In this document: positions 43,976 through 55,351 of the stretch, in pieces | Numbering within the stretch: position 1 is the first letter of the stretch | Layout: every line of letters begins with the position of its first letter | From: Siderastrea siderea | Taxonomy: Eukaryota; Cnidaria; Anthozoa; Scleractinia; Rhizangiidae | Assembly: GCA_964030785.1 (NCBI GenBank) | Contig: OZ034968.1 | Coordinates: 33,118,686 to 33,182,685 of the forward strand | Direction: 5' to 3' | DNA length: 64,000 nt | Notes under the pieces: generated by a model | Seen by the model: the letters and a program-made list of their open reading frames with translations, nothing else | Database searches by the model: none | What the model was told of the DNA's origin: nothing | Position numbers and translations under genes: made by a program

Positions 43976-45256
43976 CACATTTTCCCATTGGTAGTTTATA
44001 TGTTCAATGACTTCCGCAACACCATAAATTGTTTTACTGACAGGCTGACCTTCAGCCAAGTGTTCCCACGGTCAGTGAAACAATAGTTTTCAGGAACATG
44101 GGAATCAGGGATTCGAGTTTGTTCACATACTATTTTGTTTCTACGCTGGGCAGTTCGTGGGCCTTATTTTCAATTGTCAATGTATCAGCGTTTTTTTGGC
44201 GATTTTGTTTTTTTTGTCCGCAGGACTCAGAGCTCATGCATTTCTTCCTTTTCTGTGGCGTTGTTAGATTAGATCCAAGTAACAGTCGTTGTATTGTGCA
44301 TAATTACCGCGTCAACTAGGTTTAAAGCTGGAACATATGCTGCCAAATCATTCCGTGTAATTAATGACGCCAAGCAAATGTTCATAATTGATAATTCCTT
44401 CGTCCGCTATGAAATGAAAATTTCAAAAACTTAATAAGATCAACTTGTTATTTGCTGAGGCATGTACTTTTTTAGGATTAATTTTCGAGGAAAGCTCAAG
44501 TAATATATCAAACAAGAGAAAGAGCGTTTCATCAGAATATTCAAACCCTGAGAAGTGGGTTGAAAAACTGAGGCGCAGCCGAGTTTTTTTAACCGACTTG
44601 GAGGTGTTTAGATACCTGATTAAACACTCTTTCAAGTGCTTGATATAGCTTCTCACACCATTGATAATTCTTGGAGAAATTTGAAGCAAAAGTTCGCAAA
44701 ATTTTATGCTAATTAAGGTCCGGTATCCAATCCAGCGTCACAGTAGGGATTTCCTTTGTTTTCTCTTTATGAATTATTAATGAGTTTGAGAGGAACTGAA
44801 TGATACCCCTAATAGATCCATCTTCAACAGTTTTGTTGCACTTTTTACTGTAAATTTTGTCGCACTCGAGCTCCCGAAAAAATTGCAAGTGTAAACTAAC
44901 GGCCATTTCAGTACGATTTTGGTGCGAATATTACATTTTTGGAATTTCATTTAAGTTCATTCCCCCGAAATAAGATTTAACGTATGATTTTTGTCAAACT
45001 TTCATACTGCAGTAAGTTGTTATCTATGGTGCAACGTTTTAAAATACAAGAAATTCTGAAGAATTTACAGGCGGCCGATAATCTCTCCCCCCGCCTCCCC
45101 TTTTCCTAAGGAAAACAAACATAGGCACGCATTGCGTGCTTGACCTATGTTGAAATGACAAGTCTCATCCTCGCTTATTTGCGATTTTTAAGACATGCTC
45201 TGAGGGCAAAACAACTCAAATACTTCCCCCTCCACTATAGCACACTGAGTGCATAA

Positions 45257-45466
45257 GGCTCAGTTCAGACGCCGTACCTCTCATGTGCCGTACCAAGTAG
45301 TACGTGGCTTTTTGGCAGTTGTACAGTGTCCAAATGAGTTTTTTCGCCAGATCTCAATTAGGCAAGCTAAAATCTCAGGGTACGGCAAAGCTTGCCACTT
45401 AATACGACCTAGGAGCGAAAATGTATTTGGTACGGCACATGAGAGGTATGGCGTCTGAACTGGGCC
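45257..45466. mobile_element. MITE with TAA target duplication
   Basis: Left end GGCTCAGTTCAGACGCCGTA, right end is its inverse (TATGGCGTCTGAACTGGGCC). Arms are about 40 bp with three or four differences. TAA flanks both ends (45254-45256 and 45467-45469), as in PIF/Harbinger (Tourist-like) MITEs. 210 bp, no ORF of its own. Confidence 0.75.
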
Positions 45467-45748
45467 TAAAACAGCTTTTTCGTTTACTCAGCAATACTCT
45501 TGGAATGCAAAACAAAATCCTGCTAAAAACCCAGTTGGACCAAACTTGGAGATATAGTAACTATTGGGCTAGTAGGCTACAGGCTGAAAAGTCAAACTGA
45601 CACTAGAACAAGAGGTGAAAGAAACAAACGTATTAGATAATAATTTGAGGAGAGGACAGCCATTGGCACTCCCAGTTGCACAAACTTGTTTATGAAAATT
45701 GAAGACCGAAAGGGGCAAGAGTCGTTTTTCAAACAAATTTTCTTGCCA

Positions 45749-45960
45749 TACGTTCCTGTATATGATAAAACCAAGAAAGAAATCATTTCTACGTCGGCTG
45801 GAAAATCTGTGGATATGACTGCTATAAATCATGGACACGTCGCTATAAATTTCAAAACCCATATGTTCCTGTATATGATAAGACCAACAAAGAAATCATT
45901 TCTATGTCGGCTGGAAAATCTGTGGATATGACTGATATAAATCATGGACACAACATCGGA
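45749..45960. repeat. Tandem duplication, unit about 114 bp
   Basis: GTTCCTGTATATGATAA...GGAAAATCTGTGGATATGAC...ATAAATCATGGACAC occurs twice with few differences. Non-coding as far as I can see. Confidence 0.7.
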
Positions 45961-46440
45961 AACTAAAACTTAACCGTAATATGGGAAGAGAAAACAGGTT
46001 TAAAACCCTACAGACACGCTTGAATGGACAAACTAATTTATGCAAATTGCGAACTTAAACTCGTCGCTATAAATTTCAAATTATCAAACAAAGCCGTTTT
46101 ATAAACCTTGCAAAGTACAGTCAAAATTATCCATATCAAGCACAAATACAATCTTTTCAACCAACATCATCCTCAAAGATACATGACCAAAACAGCTGTT
46201 TCATAACACAAATCATAAAAGAACAAATTAAATTACAGTTTCTGGTCAACAAGTCTATTTTTGGAAAGAGGTTGTTTTTGTCACGTCCCATCGTTGGCCC
46301 GACCAAGTTCAATTTTACCTGCCCTTGCAATGGCTTTTGGAAATTACCATCAATTCCACCACACCAAGCCTTTACTCAAACTATAATATTCCAAAGAAAA
46401 AAGTAGAAAAGCACATTTGCGCTGATCCTTTCCGTCCCCA

Positions 46441-46702
46441 TCAGGAGCCCATTACCAGGAGCGTGTAACTGCCCTATATTCCTGTCACGGCGTTTTCACA
46501 GACGAATTTATTTTTAGATTTGAATTTACCGAGAATACCAGACTCCCACTGACTCGTTGAGCCCCGACGACCAATCACAGGTATCATATTTAATTTTCGC
46601 GGGGAAAATGTAGTCTAAAAATAAACCGGTCCGTGAAAACGCCGTGATATAGGCTTAGTATGGGAGTTGCACGCTCCTGGTAATGGCTCCTGTCCCCATA
46701 TG
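46441..46702. repeat. MITE-like inverted repeat
   Basis: ATTACCAGGAGCGTGTAACT and TCACGGCGTTTTCACAGAC on the left are mirrored by GTCCGTGAAAACGCCGTGA and CACGCTCCTGGTAAT on the right. Arms are about 70 bp. Confidence 0.7.
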
Positions 46703-46821
46703 TACATTCAACATGGCCGGTAAGCTTAACTTTGTCTGACCTTCAGCTTCAGTAAACGGATTCTAACCAACTCTTTCATTCTTAGCTTAGTAGCCTCAAT
46801 CTGATTGTTGCCACATAAATT

Positions 46822-46957
46822 CCCCGGGGGGTGCACTCCCATGTGAAAGCTGCATGGATGCTCTTTGTCTCGCGTTCTCCGTCTGTTTTAGAGTGGCATC
46901 TTTTACAGGTCGAATGAAGAGCATTCCCACCCAGTCTCACATGGGACTTCCCCCCGG
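46822..46957. repeat. MITE related to the 1.1-kb element
   Basis: CCCCGGGGGGTGCACTCCCA at the left and GGGACTTCCCCCCGG at the right, with CATGTGAAAG/TCTCACATGGG inside. The ends resemble the G-run element at 1071-1486 but are shorter. Confidence 0.6.
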
Positions 46958-46965
46958 ACCAGAAA

Positions 46966-47064
46966 TACATACATACATACATACATACATACATACATAC
47001 ATACATACATACATACATACATACATACATACATACATACATACATACGTACGTACGTACGTAC
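46966..47064. repeat. (ATAC)n then (GTAC)n microsatellite
   Basis: About 20 ATAC units followed by four GTAC units. The overlapping Tyr/His and Met/Tyr/Val/Cys ORFs are artefacts. Confidence 0.95.
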
Positions 47065-47065
47065 A

Positions 47066-47245
47066 AGATCGTAGCAAGGGCTATCAGAATCCAAAAAGAA
47101 AATTGGGGGTAACCACACATTTTTTAGAGATAATTAAGCTTAACTTGGGAAAGAAATTGCCATACATACTTTGTATTTTAACGCTTTTTTGGAATTATGG
47201 TTGCTTAATTATTGCTGAAAAATGCGTGGTTACCCACATTTTGCA
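47066..47245. repeat. MITE copy (truncated), forward
   Basis: Starts GATCGTAGCAAGGGCTATCA and matches, in reverse complement, 47530-47705 almost base for base. It is truncated relative to the full copy at 47483-47706. Confidence 0.75.
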
Positions 47246-47440
47246 GGGGAAAAAATATGGGGTTGTTCAGACGGTTTCACAGATGTCACGTGATTTCTCA
47301 TTTTTAACCATTAAACTGGATTGCTCTGGCAGACGTTTTTCAAAAAATAATATATGAAAGGTAGCGTTAGTATCTCAAAATGTGCAAGACTTAAAAAAAA
47401 TTCACCGAAGGTAACGCGAGAAAATTTACTGTTTAGGGCG
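47240..47440. repeat. Repeat, inverted partner of 48800-48990
   Basis: Contains TTTTGCAGGGGAAAAAATAT, TCACGTGATTTCTCATTTTT and GAAAGGTAGCGTTAG, each of which recurs as reverse complement in 48800-48990 in inverted order. Confidence 0.65.
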
Positions 47441-47482
47441 GTGCCTCCTAATACAGATGTACTTTTGCAAAGGTTATGACTA

Positions 47483-47706
47483 TGGAGGAAAACTAGCTCT
47501 TAGCAAGGGTAATTGGAATCCAAAAAGAAAAATGTGGGTAACCACGCATTTTTCAGCAATAATTAAGCAACCATAATTCCAAAAAAGCGTTAAAATACAA
47601 AGTATGTATGGCAATTTCTTTCCCAAGTTAAGCTTAATTATCTCTAAAAAATGTGTGGTTACCCCCAATTTTCTTTTTGGATTCTGATAGCCCTTGCTAC
47701 GATCTG
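47483..47706. mobile_element. MITE copy (full), inverted
   Basis: Itself has terminal inverted repeats: TAGCAAGGGTAATTGGAATC on the left and GATTCTGATAGCCCTTGCTA on the right, plus TGGGTAACCACGCATTTTT mirrored by AAAATGTGTGGTTACCCCC. The 47066-47245 copy points the other way, so the two make a palindrome with about 280 bp between. Confidence 0.75.
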
Positions 47707-48799
47707 TTTTTTCCACATAGTTGTAAGCCGCACAAAAATATTGTTGTATCAGCGGGCAAATTCCTTAAGAAACCAGAATATCCCGAGATGCGCAGAACGT
47801 ATGCGCAATAACAAAAGGAGGCACCGTCCTTAACCCATTCTCGTTCCCAGAGCCTACGATCTGTTCGGTCAGCGGTGGGGTCGTCAGGCTCTGGTATCAG
47901 CCATTATCGGATGTCGTGAAATTCACGACATCCGGTAGGGCATGTCTAATTCGTTAAGGTGGTATTGTGCCTGCTCTATTCTCGTCCGTGGAGCTCTGGG
48001 CATGACAATTCTGACAACAACCGAGAAATTTGAATTCCTATCGATCGAGTCATGGTGTTAGATCGACTAAAAGCTGTTCGGAACCCTCTTAATCTCCTGC
48101 AATTAGCGGAAACCCTGGAGCTTTAAAAGGAACAAACTTAAGAAGCTGCCTTTCGTGCCATAGTTGTTCAGAAGAACGATTGTCCCTGCATTTTGCTCAC
48201 GGGTTTTGGATTTGTATCTTGCCTGAATAAAGGTATTGCATTTGCGTTATACTGAATTGTACAGTTATTTTATCACATTCGTCTGGTTTCTGTTGTGTGA
48301 GAATGTCAACTGTGTACTTACCGTTTCGCCACGTAAGGACATTCCCCCGAAATAAAATTTAACATACGATTTTTGTCAAACTTTCACAAGTTGTTATCTA
48401 TCGTGCAATGTTTTGAAATATAAAATAAAAAGAATAGGTCCCCATGTCCATTTACGAGATATCATCGTCTCAAGTTACCCCATAATTCCATGCAATTTCG
48501 CCTGATCAGTTTACGCTACTTCCCATAGGAACAGGAAGCACATAATTAAGGCAAATCTTGAAACAATGTACTAGATGTGAAATATCAATAACAAGGAACA
48601 ATTTACTAGATGTTTTATGGCAGATGCCGGAAGCATCAGACGAAATTGACTTAAAACCTTCCCCACGTGCGTGTTCTCGAGGTCGTGATTTCATCTCCAT
48701 GAGTAACGCGTTTGTAGCAATAATAATGTTTTTTTTTCTAACTCTTTGAACAAAAAGAGGATGAACGGTAGGTCAAAAATAAGTGGAAATTTTGCACAA

Positions 48800-48990
48800 T
48801 TTGAGACACTAACGCTACCTTTCACATGTTAGTTTTTAGAAAAGTTCTGTCAGAGCAATCCAGTTTAATGATTAAAAATAAGAAATCACGTGATATCGGT
48901 GAATCCATCTGAATGACGCCATATTTTTTCCCCTGCAAAATGTTAGTCAAAATCATTTTCATAAAATAGGAAAGTTTAAAAAATGTCACC
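48800..48990. repeat. Repeat, inverted partner of 47240-47440
   Basis: See the partner at 47240. The pair brackets 1.3 kb and may mark two ends of one larger element that was inserted into intron 2. Confidence 0.6.
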
Positions 48991-50640
48991 GAGGGAAAAT
49001 CAAAATATTTAAGAAAAAAGACGAATTAATGAAAAATACCTGTCATTCTTGAGATGCTTTGTTGCCATGACAACGGCCTATGCCTAAGAAGCAAAACCTG
49101 GAAAATAAGGGTAATTATCTTGGTAACCTTACTGGTAAAATTCAGGAACAAAGATTGTAAGACAACAGAACTAGGGCTTCTAATGCAAGTCTTTCCAGTT
49201 CGTATAGTCACTTTTGTAGGAACTCTAGGGAGCCACCTTAATGCTACACTAGCACTGTATTACGTTTTACCCCATCGAAAATTTCCAGAAGCATTTGGCA
49301 CCCAAGTTTTTAAACATCGACATCAAGAGTTCATTACAAAAGCTGATGAGACAGTTACATTGAAGTTTATTAATGGACAAGCTGTAGTTTTGTAGAAAAT
49401 GCTGTAGCGAGAAAAGAATCGCTGGCATTCAGCGACAATCTCTAACACTTTGAATTCTTACGTGCTAAACCTACCCTACGTGCTTAATCTACCCTAAGCC
49501 ACATTCTTTGCGTGGAAATTGATCAAGTCAATATATTAATTAATGCCCTGATTAATTCAAACGTTATGCGTAGAAGCCAAAAAATTTTAACGTTATTGCG
49601 CGTACAGTTTGAATCGGCCAATCAAAAGAAATAAAATTTTGGCTGTTACCAGAGCTACAAGTGACGTAATTTAAAAAAGCTGCGTAGCTCTGGGGACGAG
49701 AATGTCCTTAACTTTGCTTTTTTTGGCTATGCTGACGTCATGAATATCAGGAAAAACCGACGATTTTATGTGAGCGCGTGCAGATTACTACAGCTCGCAT
49801 GATTTTATCTCCGCGAGTAACGCCTTTCTAGAAATAAATTTGTCTTCGAACATGTTTTTTTTTCTAACTCTTTGAACAAAAAGAGGATGAATGGTAGGTC
49901 AAAATTATTTTAAAAAAAGATAGGTCCCCATGCTTGTTTAAGAGTAAGCAACTTTTCTTTTGTCTGCTGAGCAACCTATTGCACCCTGGACGTGCGCTCG
50001 CTCACAGCGCGCGCTAATGACGCCACAAATAGTGCGCAGTAGGAATGAGTAATGCATTACAGGTTAATGACCTTAATATTACCGCAAAAATCCTAGCAAA
50101 TTTTCTGTTTTTAACATCGATATATAGTGTTCGCATGATGACGGACTGAACATCTGTTTATGGTCTGTTTACGCTGAAGTTTTTTGTTTGTACAAAGTTG
50201 TTTCCCGGACTTCATTTGGGACTAACTTCCTCTCTGTAGGTACAGAGTACATATGCATGTATGATGTGTTTTGTTCGTGCGAAATGCCGTAAAACGGATT
50301 CAGAACAACTAGAATTTTAAATGAAATTCCCTCAATGTTAACGATGTTGCAATACGCGTCATTTAATTTCTGCTCCCCGATTCTGAACACCCTTGACTAC
50401 CCACAACACGAAAAGGAAAATCTCAAAAAGCTATTGAATTTAACACTCCACGCGTTTTCCACATTAGTAAAGCAACTTATTATTAAAATGAAAATTCCTT
50501 CACAAGAATAAAATTGCATAAATGTTTTTGAGTTTTTCTAAACGAAAATGAAAAATTATTTTTCTGCTTATGAAGGACAAAAGCTGTAATAGTAAAGCTT
50601 TATGGACAACACAGTTACACCAGTAATAAGAATTTGCAGT
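48991..50640. other. Intronic, no gene recognised
   Basis: A block TTTTTCTAACTCTTTGAACA with AAAGAGGATGAA occurs at about 48729 and 49856, and ATAGGTCCCCATG at about 48435 and 49920, so repeat copies continue. The 113-codon ORF at 49054-49395 shows no domain and is not called. Confidence 0.4.
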
Positions 50641-50859
50641 TTTATTTTGGGGCTTAATTCCCTGGCACTGTAGACTTGTCATATGAGGGTTGAGTTTGTT
50701 GTTGATTCTCGTCCTTGCTCCGAGAGGGTTTTCTTCGGGTACTCCTGTTTTCCCCTCTCCTCAAAAACCAGCACTTCCAAATTCCAATGAGATCTGGAGC
50801 GCACGAACACTTTCAAACGAGGTCTTTAGAGCTCCTAAGTGTTTCGTGGGTAAACAAAT

Positions 50860-50908
50860 TAGGTAGGTAGGTAGGTAGGTAGGTAAGTACCAAATTAGGT
50901 AGGTAGGT
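50860..50908. repeat. (AGGT)n short microsatellite
   Basis: Six AGGT units, an interruption with AAGTACCAAATT, then three more. Confidence 0.85.
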
Positions 50909-51019
50909 GCATTCTCCTTTATCTTATCAAACCATTGGTACCTGTGAGTACATTGGCAAAAAATGTCATTGAAATGACCTTTTTACTTACCCTTTTTTTG
51001 TTTATATTACTTTCTGTAG

Positions 51020-52791
51020 GCAAAATGATGAACCTGGAGATGTTATCGGATACCTCTTTCGTGTGCAAAGAGAAACATCACGAGAATGAACTTCTGAAGT
51101 CCTTCTGTGTACAGTGCAAAGTCTGCATCTGTGACAAATGTGGGCAGACGCGTCACAATCACCACACCAAGGTGGATATCGACCAAGCCGCCAAAGAACA
51201 CAAATTCAGTATACAAGAGATTACAGAAGAAATGAAGAAAGGAATTTCTGATATTCAGATGTACGTAGAAAGATCAAAAGAGTTATCGAGGAAAAGCAGA
51301 GAGAAGATTGCGGCAGCTAGAAATAAAGCAATGACATGTCTAGAAGAACTAATGCGAGTTTTAAAAGAGCACGAAACAACCACGTTGACCAGTTTAGATG
51401 TCATCGATGAAACAGAGAAAAGAGGTCACGCAACACAACTGGAACACTTTCAGCTCTCTATCAACCAGTTACAAACATCTGTGAAATATTGTGAGGCCAT
51501 CTTGCAAAGAAACCAAAGCGTTGAAATTCTGCAAGTGCATCAGGCTCTCATTGAACGGTGCAGAGGTCTTCTAAATGCAGAGAAACGTAACAGTAATAAG
51601 CCACTGCATACAGCATTGCACGCCAGGTACGAGATAAATGAAGAGCTTGTTGAGAGTGTGAGACACGCAGTTCCGGGTCGAGTTGCTGTCAGTAACGTCG
51701 ATCCTTTGCAGTCAGTGGCAGAAGGAAAAGGCTTGCGAGAGGCAGAGGCTGGCAATGAAACTCAGTTTGTGATCACTACAAAAGATTCTAATGGAAAGCA
51801 GTGTTATGATGAACATGATCAGGTTATTGTGAAAGTAGAAACACCATCAGGAGAGGAACTGAAACATACCATCACGAATGAAAACAGCGGTCAATACAAC
51901 GTCTCCTTCACACCAGATTGTGTTGGACAACATAACGTGGCGATTGAAATTAACGGTCAGCCGATGACTGGTAGTCCGTGGCGACTTTATGTGTCTCCAC
52001 ATCGTTACAAACGTGTGTTCTCGTTTGGATCATATGGGAAGGGACAAGGACAGTTTATTAGGCCCTGTGACATTGCAATAAATGACACTACAGGGAACAT
52101 TGCAGTGGCTGATTGTGAAAATAATAGGGTGCAACTATTTAGTTTAGAAGGAGAATATTTTAAAGCAATAAGCGCTAAAGAACTAATTAGACCCACCTCA
52201 GTAGCATTCACCAGGTCTAGTGACTTAATAGTCATTGCTTTTCATAAGATTTTCTGTTTTAATGAAAGTGGTAAATTTGTTAAAAGCATCACTAACAAAC
52301 ACCTGAGGGAACCAGACTATTTGACTATTGCACGTGATGGACGCATGGTGGTGTGTGACAGAGGTGACAATACAATCAAGGTTCTCACCCCTGACGGCTC
52401 ACAGCTGTTACTCACCATCAGTGATCCGGACTGTGCGTGGCTGTGTTACGCTGTTTGTCACCACGATATGTTTGTTGTTTCCTATTACTGGACAAATAAT
52501 TTAAAGGTATTCAGTAAGGATGGGGTGTTTATGAATAGTATTGGTACACCCGGGTCTGGTGACGGGCACCTGAGCGGACCTGTTGGTCTCACCATTGACA
52601 GGTTTTCAAACCTGTTGGTGTGTGACTCTTGTAACAACAGGCTACAAATTTTCACCCTTGATGGTAAATTTGTAACCACAATAGGAGGTCAACACACTGG
52701 TCTTAAGGCTCCTTGTTCAGTTGCTGTGTCAACCGCTGGCCAGCTGTTTGTTACTGATGTAATAAAACACTGTGTGCATGTTTTCCAGTGA
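51020..52791 (+). CDS. Gene C, exon 3: B-box, coiled coil, filamin and NHL propeller
   Basis: Follows acceptor TTTCTGTAG and joins the HEPN exon in phase (G/GC AAA), giving about 829 aa, one more than gene A. Order as in gene A: B-box (CKEKHHENELLKSFCVQC, CICDKCGQTRHNHH), coiled coil (residues about 296-410), filamin repeat ending GQPMTGSPW, and NHL blades (GNIAVADCENNRVQLF; LLVCDSCNNRLQIF). The stop is TGA at 52789-52791. The frame is uninterrupted, so the gene is probably functional despite its long introns. The frame also stays open 85 nt upstream of the acceptor and includes MTFLLTLFLFILLSVGK, which would give a hydrophobic N-terminus if transcription starts in the intron. Confidence 0.9.
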
Positions 52792-53459
52792 AGGATTTTG
52801 TTTAAATGAATTTAAAATAACAGTGTGGTCATTGTGATAAACACTTCAGTCATTTTGTTTCAGTATATAATTCCAATAAGTTTTCAGCTTTTTATTTTAA
52901 GAAATGAACAACAGACAGAAGCTTCAAATCAGTTTTGCAAGGAAACGATAACGTTTTGTAGTAACGTATAAGAAGTTTGATTAGTTGTAAATTTAAATTT
53001 CGTAAAATACTACTTTCCAAATAAAATAACTCGAGCTAGAGGTTTTTCTTTGCTTTTCAGTTTGCATGCACACGTTTCGCTACCTCGCCGCCAGGACAAT
53101 AGTCAGAGGAGTGACTCTTTTAGAGTCTGCCGAGAAAATCAAATTTGATCATAGGAGCCCAAAATTTTTACTGAATAACCAAGGAGCGTAGCCAAATATT
53201 TCAGATGTCTGTTTCGTAGCACGTGCAAATTGTAACGAAAACTAGAGATAGTCATCCTCGGTAGATTTTGGAGTCGCTCACACATTTTTAAAATTAGTTC
53301 TATATCTCTGAGCAGTCACATCTGCCAAACAATATCGTATTACGAGTGTTTAAGAAGAGTGTAAGGGTGGAATCATTTGCAGCATGCGCGTATGGCCATC
53401 GGATTTGGTTGTTGGAATTTGTTAATGTTTTTTACGGTGTACGATGGAGATCATTCACA
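52792..53459. other. 3' flank of gene C
   Basis: Homologous to the 3' flanks of A and B for about 400 bp (TTTAGAGTCTGCCGAGAAAA). Beyond that nothing is recognised until the minisatellite. Confidence 0.5.
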
Positions 53460-53837
53460 ATTTTACAACAACTTGATTCGATGGGATAAAACTTGATTCT
53501 CTGAAATAAAACTTGATTCTATGAAATAAAACTTGATTCTTTGAAACGTAAACTTGGCTCTATGGAATACTACTTCATTCTTTGAAACGTAAACTTGATT
53601 CTTTGAAACGTAAACTTGATTCTATGAAATAAAACTTGATTCTATGAAATAAAACTTGATTCTTTGAAACGTAAACTTGGCTCTATGGAATACTACTTCA
53701 TTCTTTGAAACGTAAACTTGATTCTTTGAAACGTAAACTTGATTCTATGAAATAAAACTTGATTCTTTGAAACGTAAACTTGATTCTTTCGGACGTAAAC
53801 TTGATTCTATGAAATAAAACTTGATTCTTTGAAACGT
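53460..53837. repeat. Minisatellite, unit about 20-21 bp, left part
   Basis: Units of two main types, TTTGAAACGTAAACTTGATTC and TATGAAATAAAACTTGATTC, alternate. A block including the rarer CTCTATGGAATACTACTTC unit occurs twice about 120 bp apart, so a higher-order repeat is forming. The array stops at the Ngaro insertion and resumes at 58115. Confidence 0.9.
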
Positions 53838-53926
53838 TAATCACGCAATAAAGACAACAATCGTACGTATGTCGGCCGTCGATGGGCAGCTACATATATT
53901 TTCCATTTGGGACAAATACAACTGCC
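53838..53926 (-). repeat. Ngaro split repeat B2
   Basis: 89 bp beginning TAATCACGCAATAAAGACAA on the plus strand. It differs from B1 at two positions. Followed by a purine-only stretch (53927-53945, except one T) before A2. Confidence 0.85.
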
Positions 53927-53945
53927 AAGGGAGGGAAGGGATGGG

Positions 53946-54072
53946 GAAACACAACAACTCACGGAGCGAGCGAACCGACCGATACGACACACGAGGTTAC
54001 AAAATGAAATGCGATTCCTAGCTATGTACAATACATGCTCACCATTAACTTGTATTAACTATTAATACCACT
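53946..54072 (-). repeat. Ngaro split repeat A2
   Basis: 127 bp, apparently identical to A1 (57988-58114). Identity suggests a recent insertion. Confidence 0.85.
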
Positions 54073-54161
54073 TAATCACGCAATAAAGACAACAATCGTA
54101 CGTATGTGGGCCGTCGATGGGCAGCTACACATATTTTCCATTTGGGACAAATACAACTGCC
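54073..54161 (-). repeat. Ngaro split repeat B1
   Basis: 89 bp, two mismatches to B2. Lies between the recombinase ORF end and A2. Confidence 0.85.
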
Positions 54162-54244
54162 CAAATAAATGCCCAAATGGTAAAGTTCCGGTAAGAGAAA
54201 CTAAGGGAAATAAAAGTGAAATTAAAAAAAAAAGTAGCTGTCCA

Positions 54245-55351
54245 CTAGGAATCTTGAGTGTTCTGGTAGTAGGGATTAGCATATTGATAAGTTATCGACG
54301 CAGTCTTTGCTATTCGCTGAGGAAACTGGAGCAGGACATTTAGCGGGGAACGCACATAAGTTTTGTAACAGTCTGATTTCCAGCGACCTAACATTTGAAT
54401 CTCGTAGTCAGCAAGACCAGCCAAAGAAGCAGATGTGGCGCCACCGATCCGGAAGCTGTGTCCGCTATAAGCTGTAGGATCTACACCAATGAGTCGCAGC
54501 AAGTAAGACACGAATGTTACTAGCTGTTGCCTGGTAAGGGCTTGATTATTCTCCAACAGGAAGAGCGGCGAATCCTCGGACATATTAAGGCGGTTCTGTT
54601 GAAGAGCAAGGTTAGATTTCATTGTGCAGGCTGGGCAGACTGAATGGTTTGTGTGAGACATATAAAGGGTCACTCCCTGGCGTCGTTGGTCAGTTTTCCA
54701 CTGCTTTATGTGCACCATCCAGTAGTGTTGACCGTCTGGAGACTGCTGAGAAGTGACGTCACCGAGTGCGAGATTGCGTGAGGGGTCAAAGCGCTCCTTG
54801 TTGCGTAACGTAAACTCTCCGGCGCGTAATAACAAGAAATGGCCACAGGTAATTGCCGCCCAGTAGACAATATCTTCGTTAGAGCGGAAGTTCACGAAGG
54901 GATAAATTTTACAGAGAAGATCAAAGGTAATCGGCATTTTCCGTTTTGGTGGAGCGAAATGATTCCGTTCAATACCGCGCAGAGTTTGCTTTAGGCGGAG
55001 TCCCGGAGTCAAGGGGTTTTCGTAACCATTAGAAACATGAAGAGAGCGAACACCGGCCAGGTAAACATTAATGGACTGAGGCTTTATCCGTGCTGCCAGG
55101 GAGGTGACGAACAAGATTAACGTGTCTTCCGATGCCGGTAAGGGAGTAAGACCGTAAGTATCACAGAAGCTGAGGAACTGTCGTTGGGCAGCGCTGTAAG
55201 TCCGATGAGTAGATTTCGCGAGACCAGAGCGAAAGTACTCGTTTGCATTTACATGAAGTTGGTCAAGGGAACACGCGGCACGAATGTCGGATGCTTGCTG
55301 GCCGTTGGACAAAGGCGATGGAACTTGGTTACCTGCAAACGAGAGAGGCAG
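54245..55351 (-). CDS. Tyrosine recombinase (integration enzyme) of the Ngaro element
   Basis: The frame is open from 55351 down to the stop at 54245 and overlaps the RT frame by about 100 nt. It has the phage-integrase/Crypton-type fold: an N-terminal core-binding region (AKSTHRTYSAAQRQFLSFCD), then the catalytic residues. These are Arg in LLLRAGEFTL, His-x-x-Arg in GHSFRIGGATSA, and the Tyr nucleophile in WKSDCYKTYVR. A CPAC motif (HSVCPACTMKSN) lies between. It would insert the circular DNA copy by site-specific-type recombination, which explains the lack of target duplication. There is no ATG at the head of the frame, so translation probably depends on frameshift, reinitiation or splicing. 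All key residues are present. Confidence 0.9.
   Translation of the reverse strand: MPLSFAGNQVPSPLSNGQQASDIRAACSLDQLHVNANEYFRSGLAKSTHRTYSAAQRQFLSFCDTYGLTPLPASEDTLILFVTSLAARIKPQSINVYLAGVRSLHVSNGYENPLTPGLRLKQTLRGIERNHFAPPKRKMPITFDLLCKIYPFVNFRSNEDIVYWAAITCGHFLLLRAGEFTLRNKERFDPSRNLALGDVTSQQSPDGQHYWMVHIKQWKTDQRRQGVTLYMSHTNHSVCPACTMKSNLALQQNRLNMSEDSPLFLLENNQALTRQQLVTFVSYLLRLIGVDPTAYSGHSFRIGGATSASLAGLADYEIQMLGRWKSDCYKTYVRSPLNVLLQFPQRIAKTASITYQYANPYYQNTQDS

Larger units (their letters stand above)
43758..51019 (+). other. Intron 2 of gene C, expanded by repeats
   Basis: The two ends (43758-44330 and 50620-51019) match intron 2 of gene A, including GATTCGAGTTTGTTCACAT and GGTACCTGTGAGTA...GAAATGACC. 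About 6.3 kb between them have no counterpart in gene A and consist of MITEs, inverted copies and microsatellites. It uses GTGAGT and TTTCTGTAG. Confidence 0.65.

Noticed and set aside
46854..47357. 167-codon ORF across the ATAC array
   Set aside because: Runs through a microsatellite and two MITEs; composition is set by repeats.
49054..49395. 113-codon plus-strand ORF in intron 2 of gene C
   Set aside because: No domain, no conservation with genes A or B, and it lies among repeat copies.
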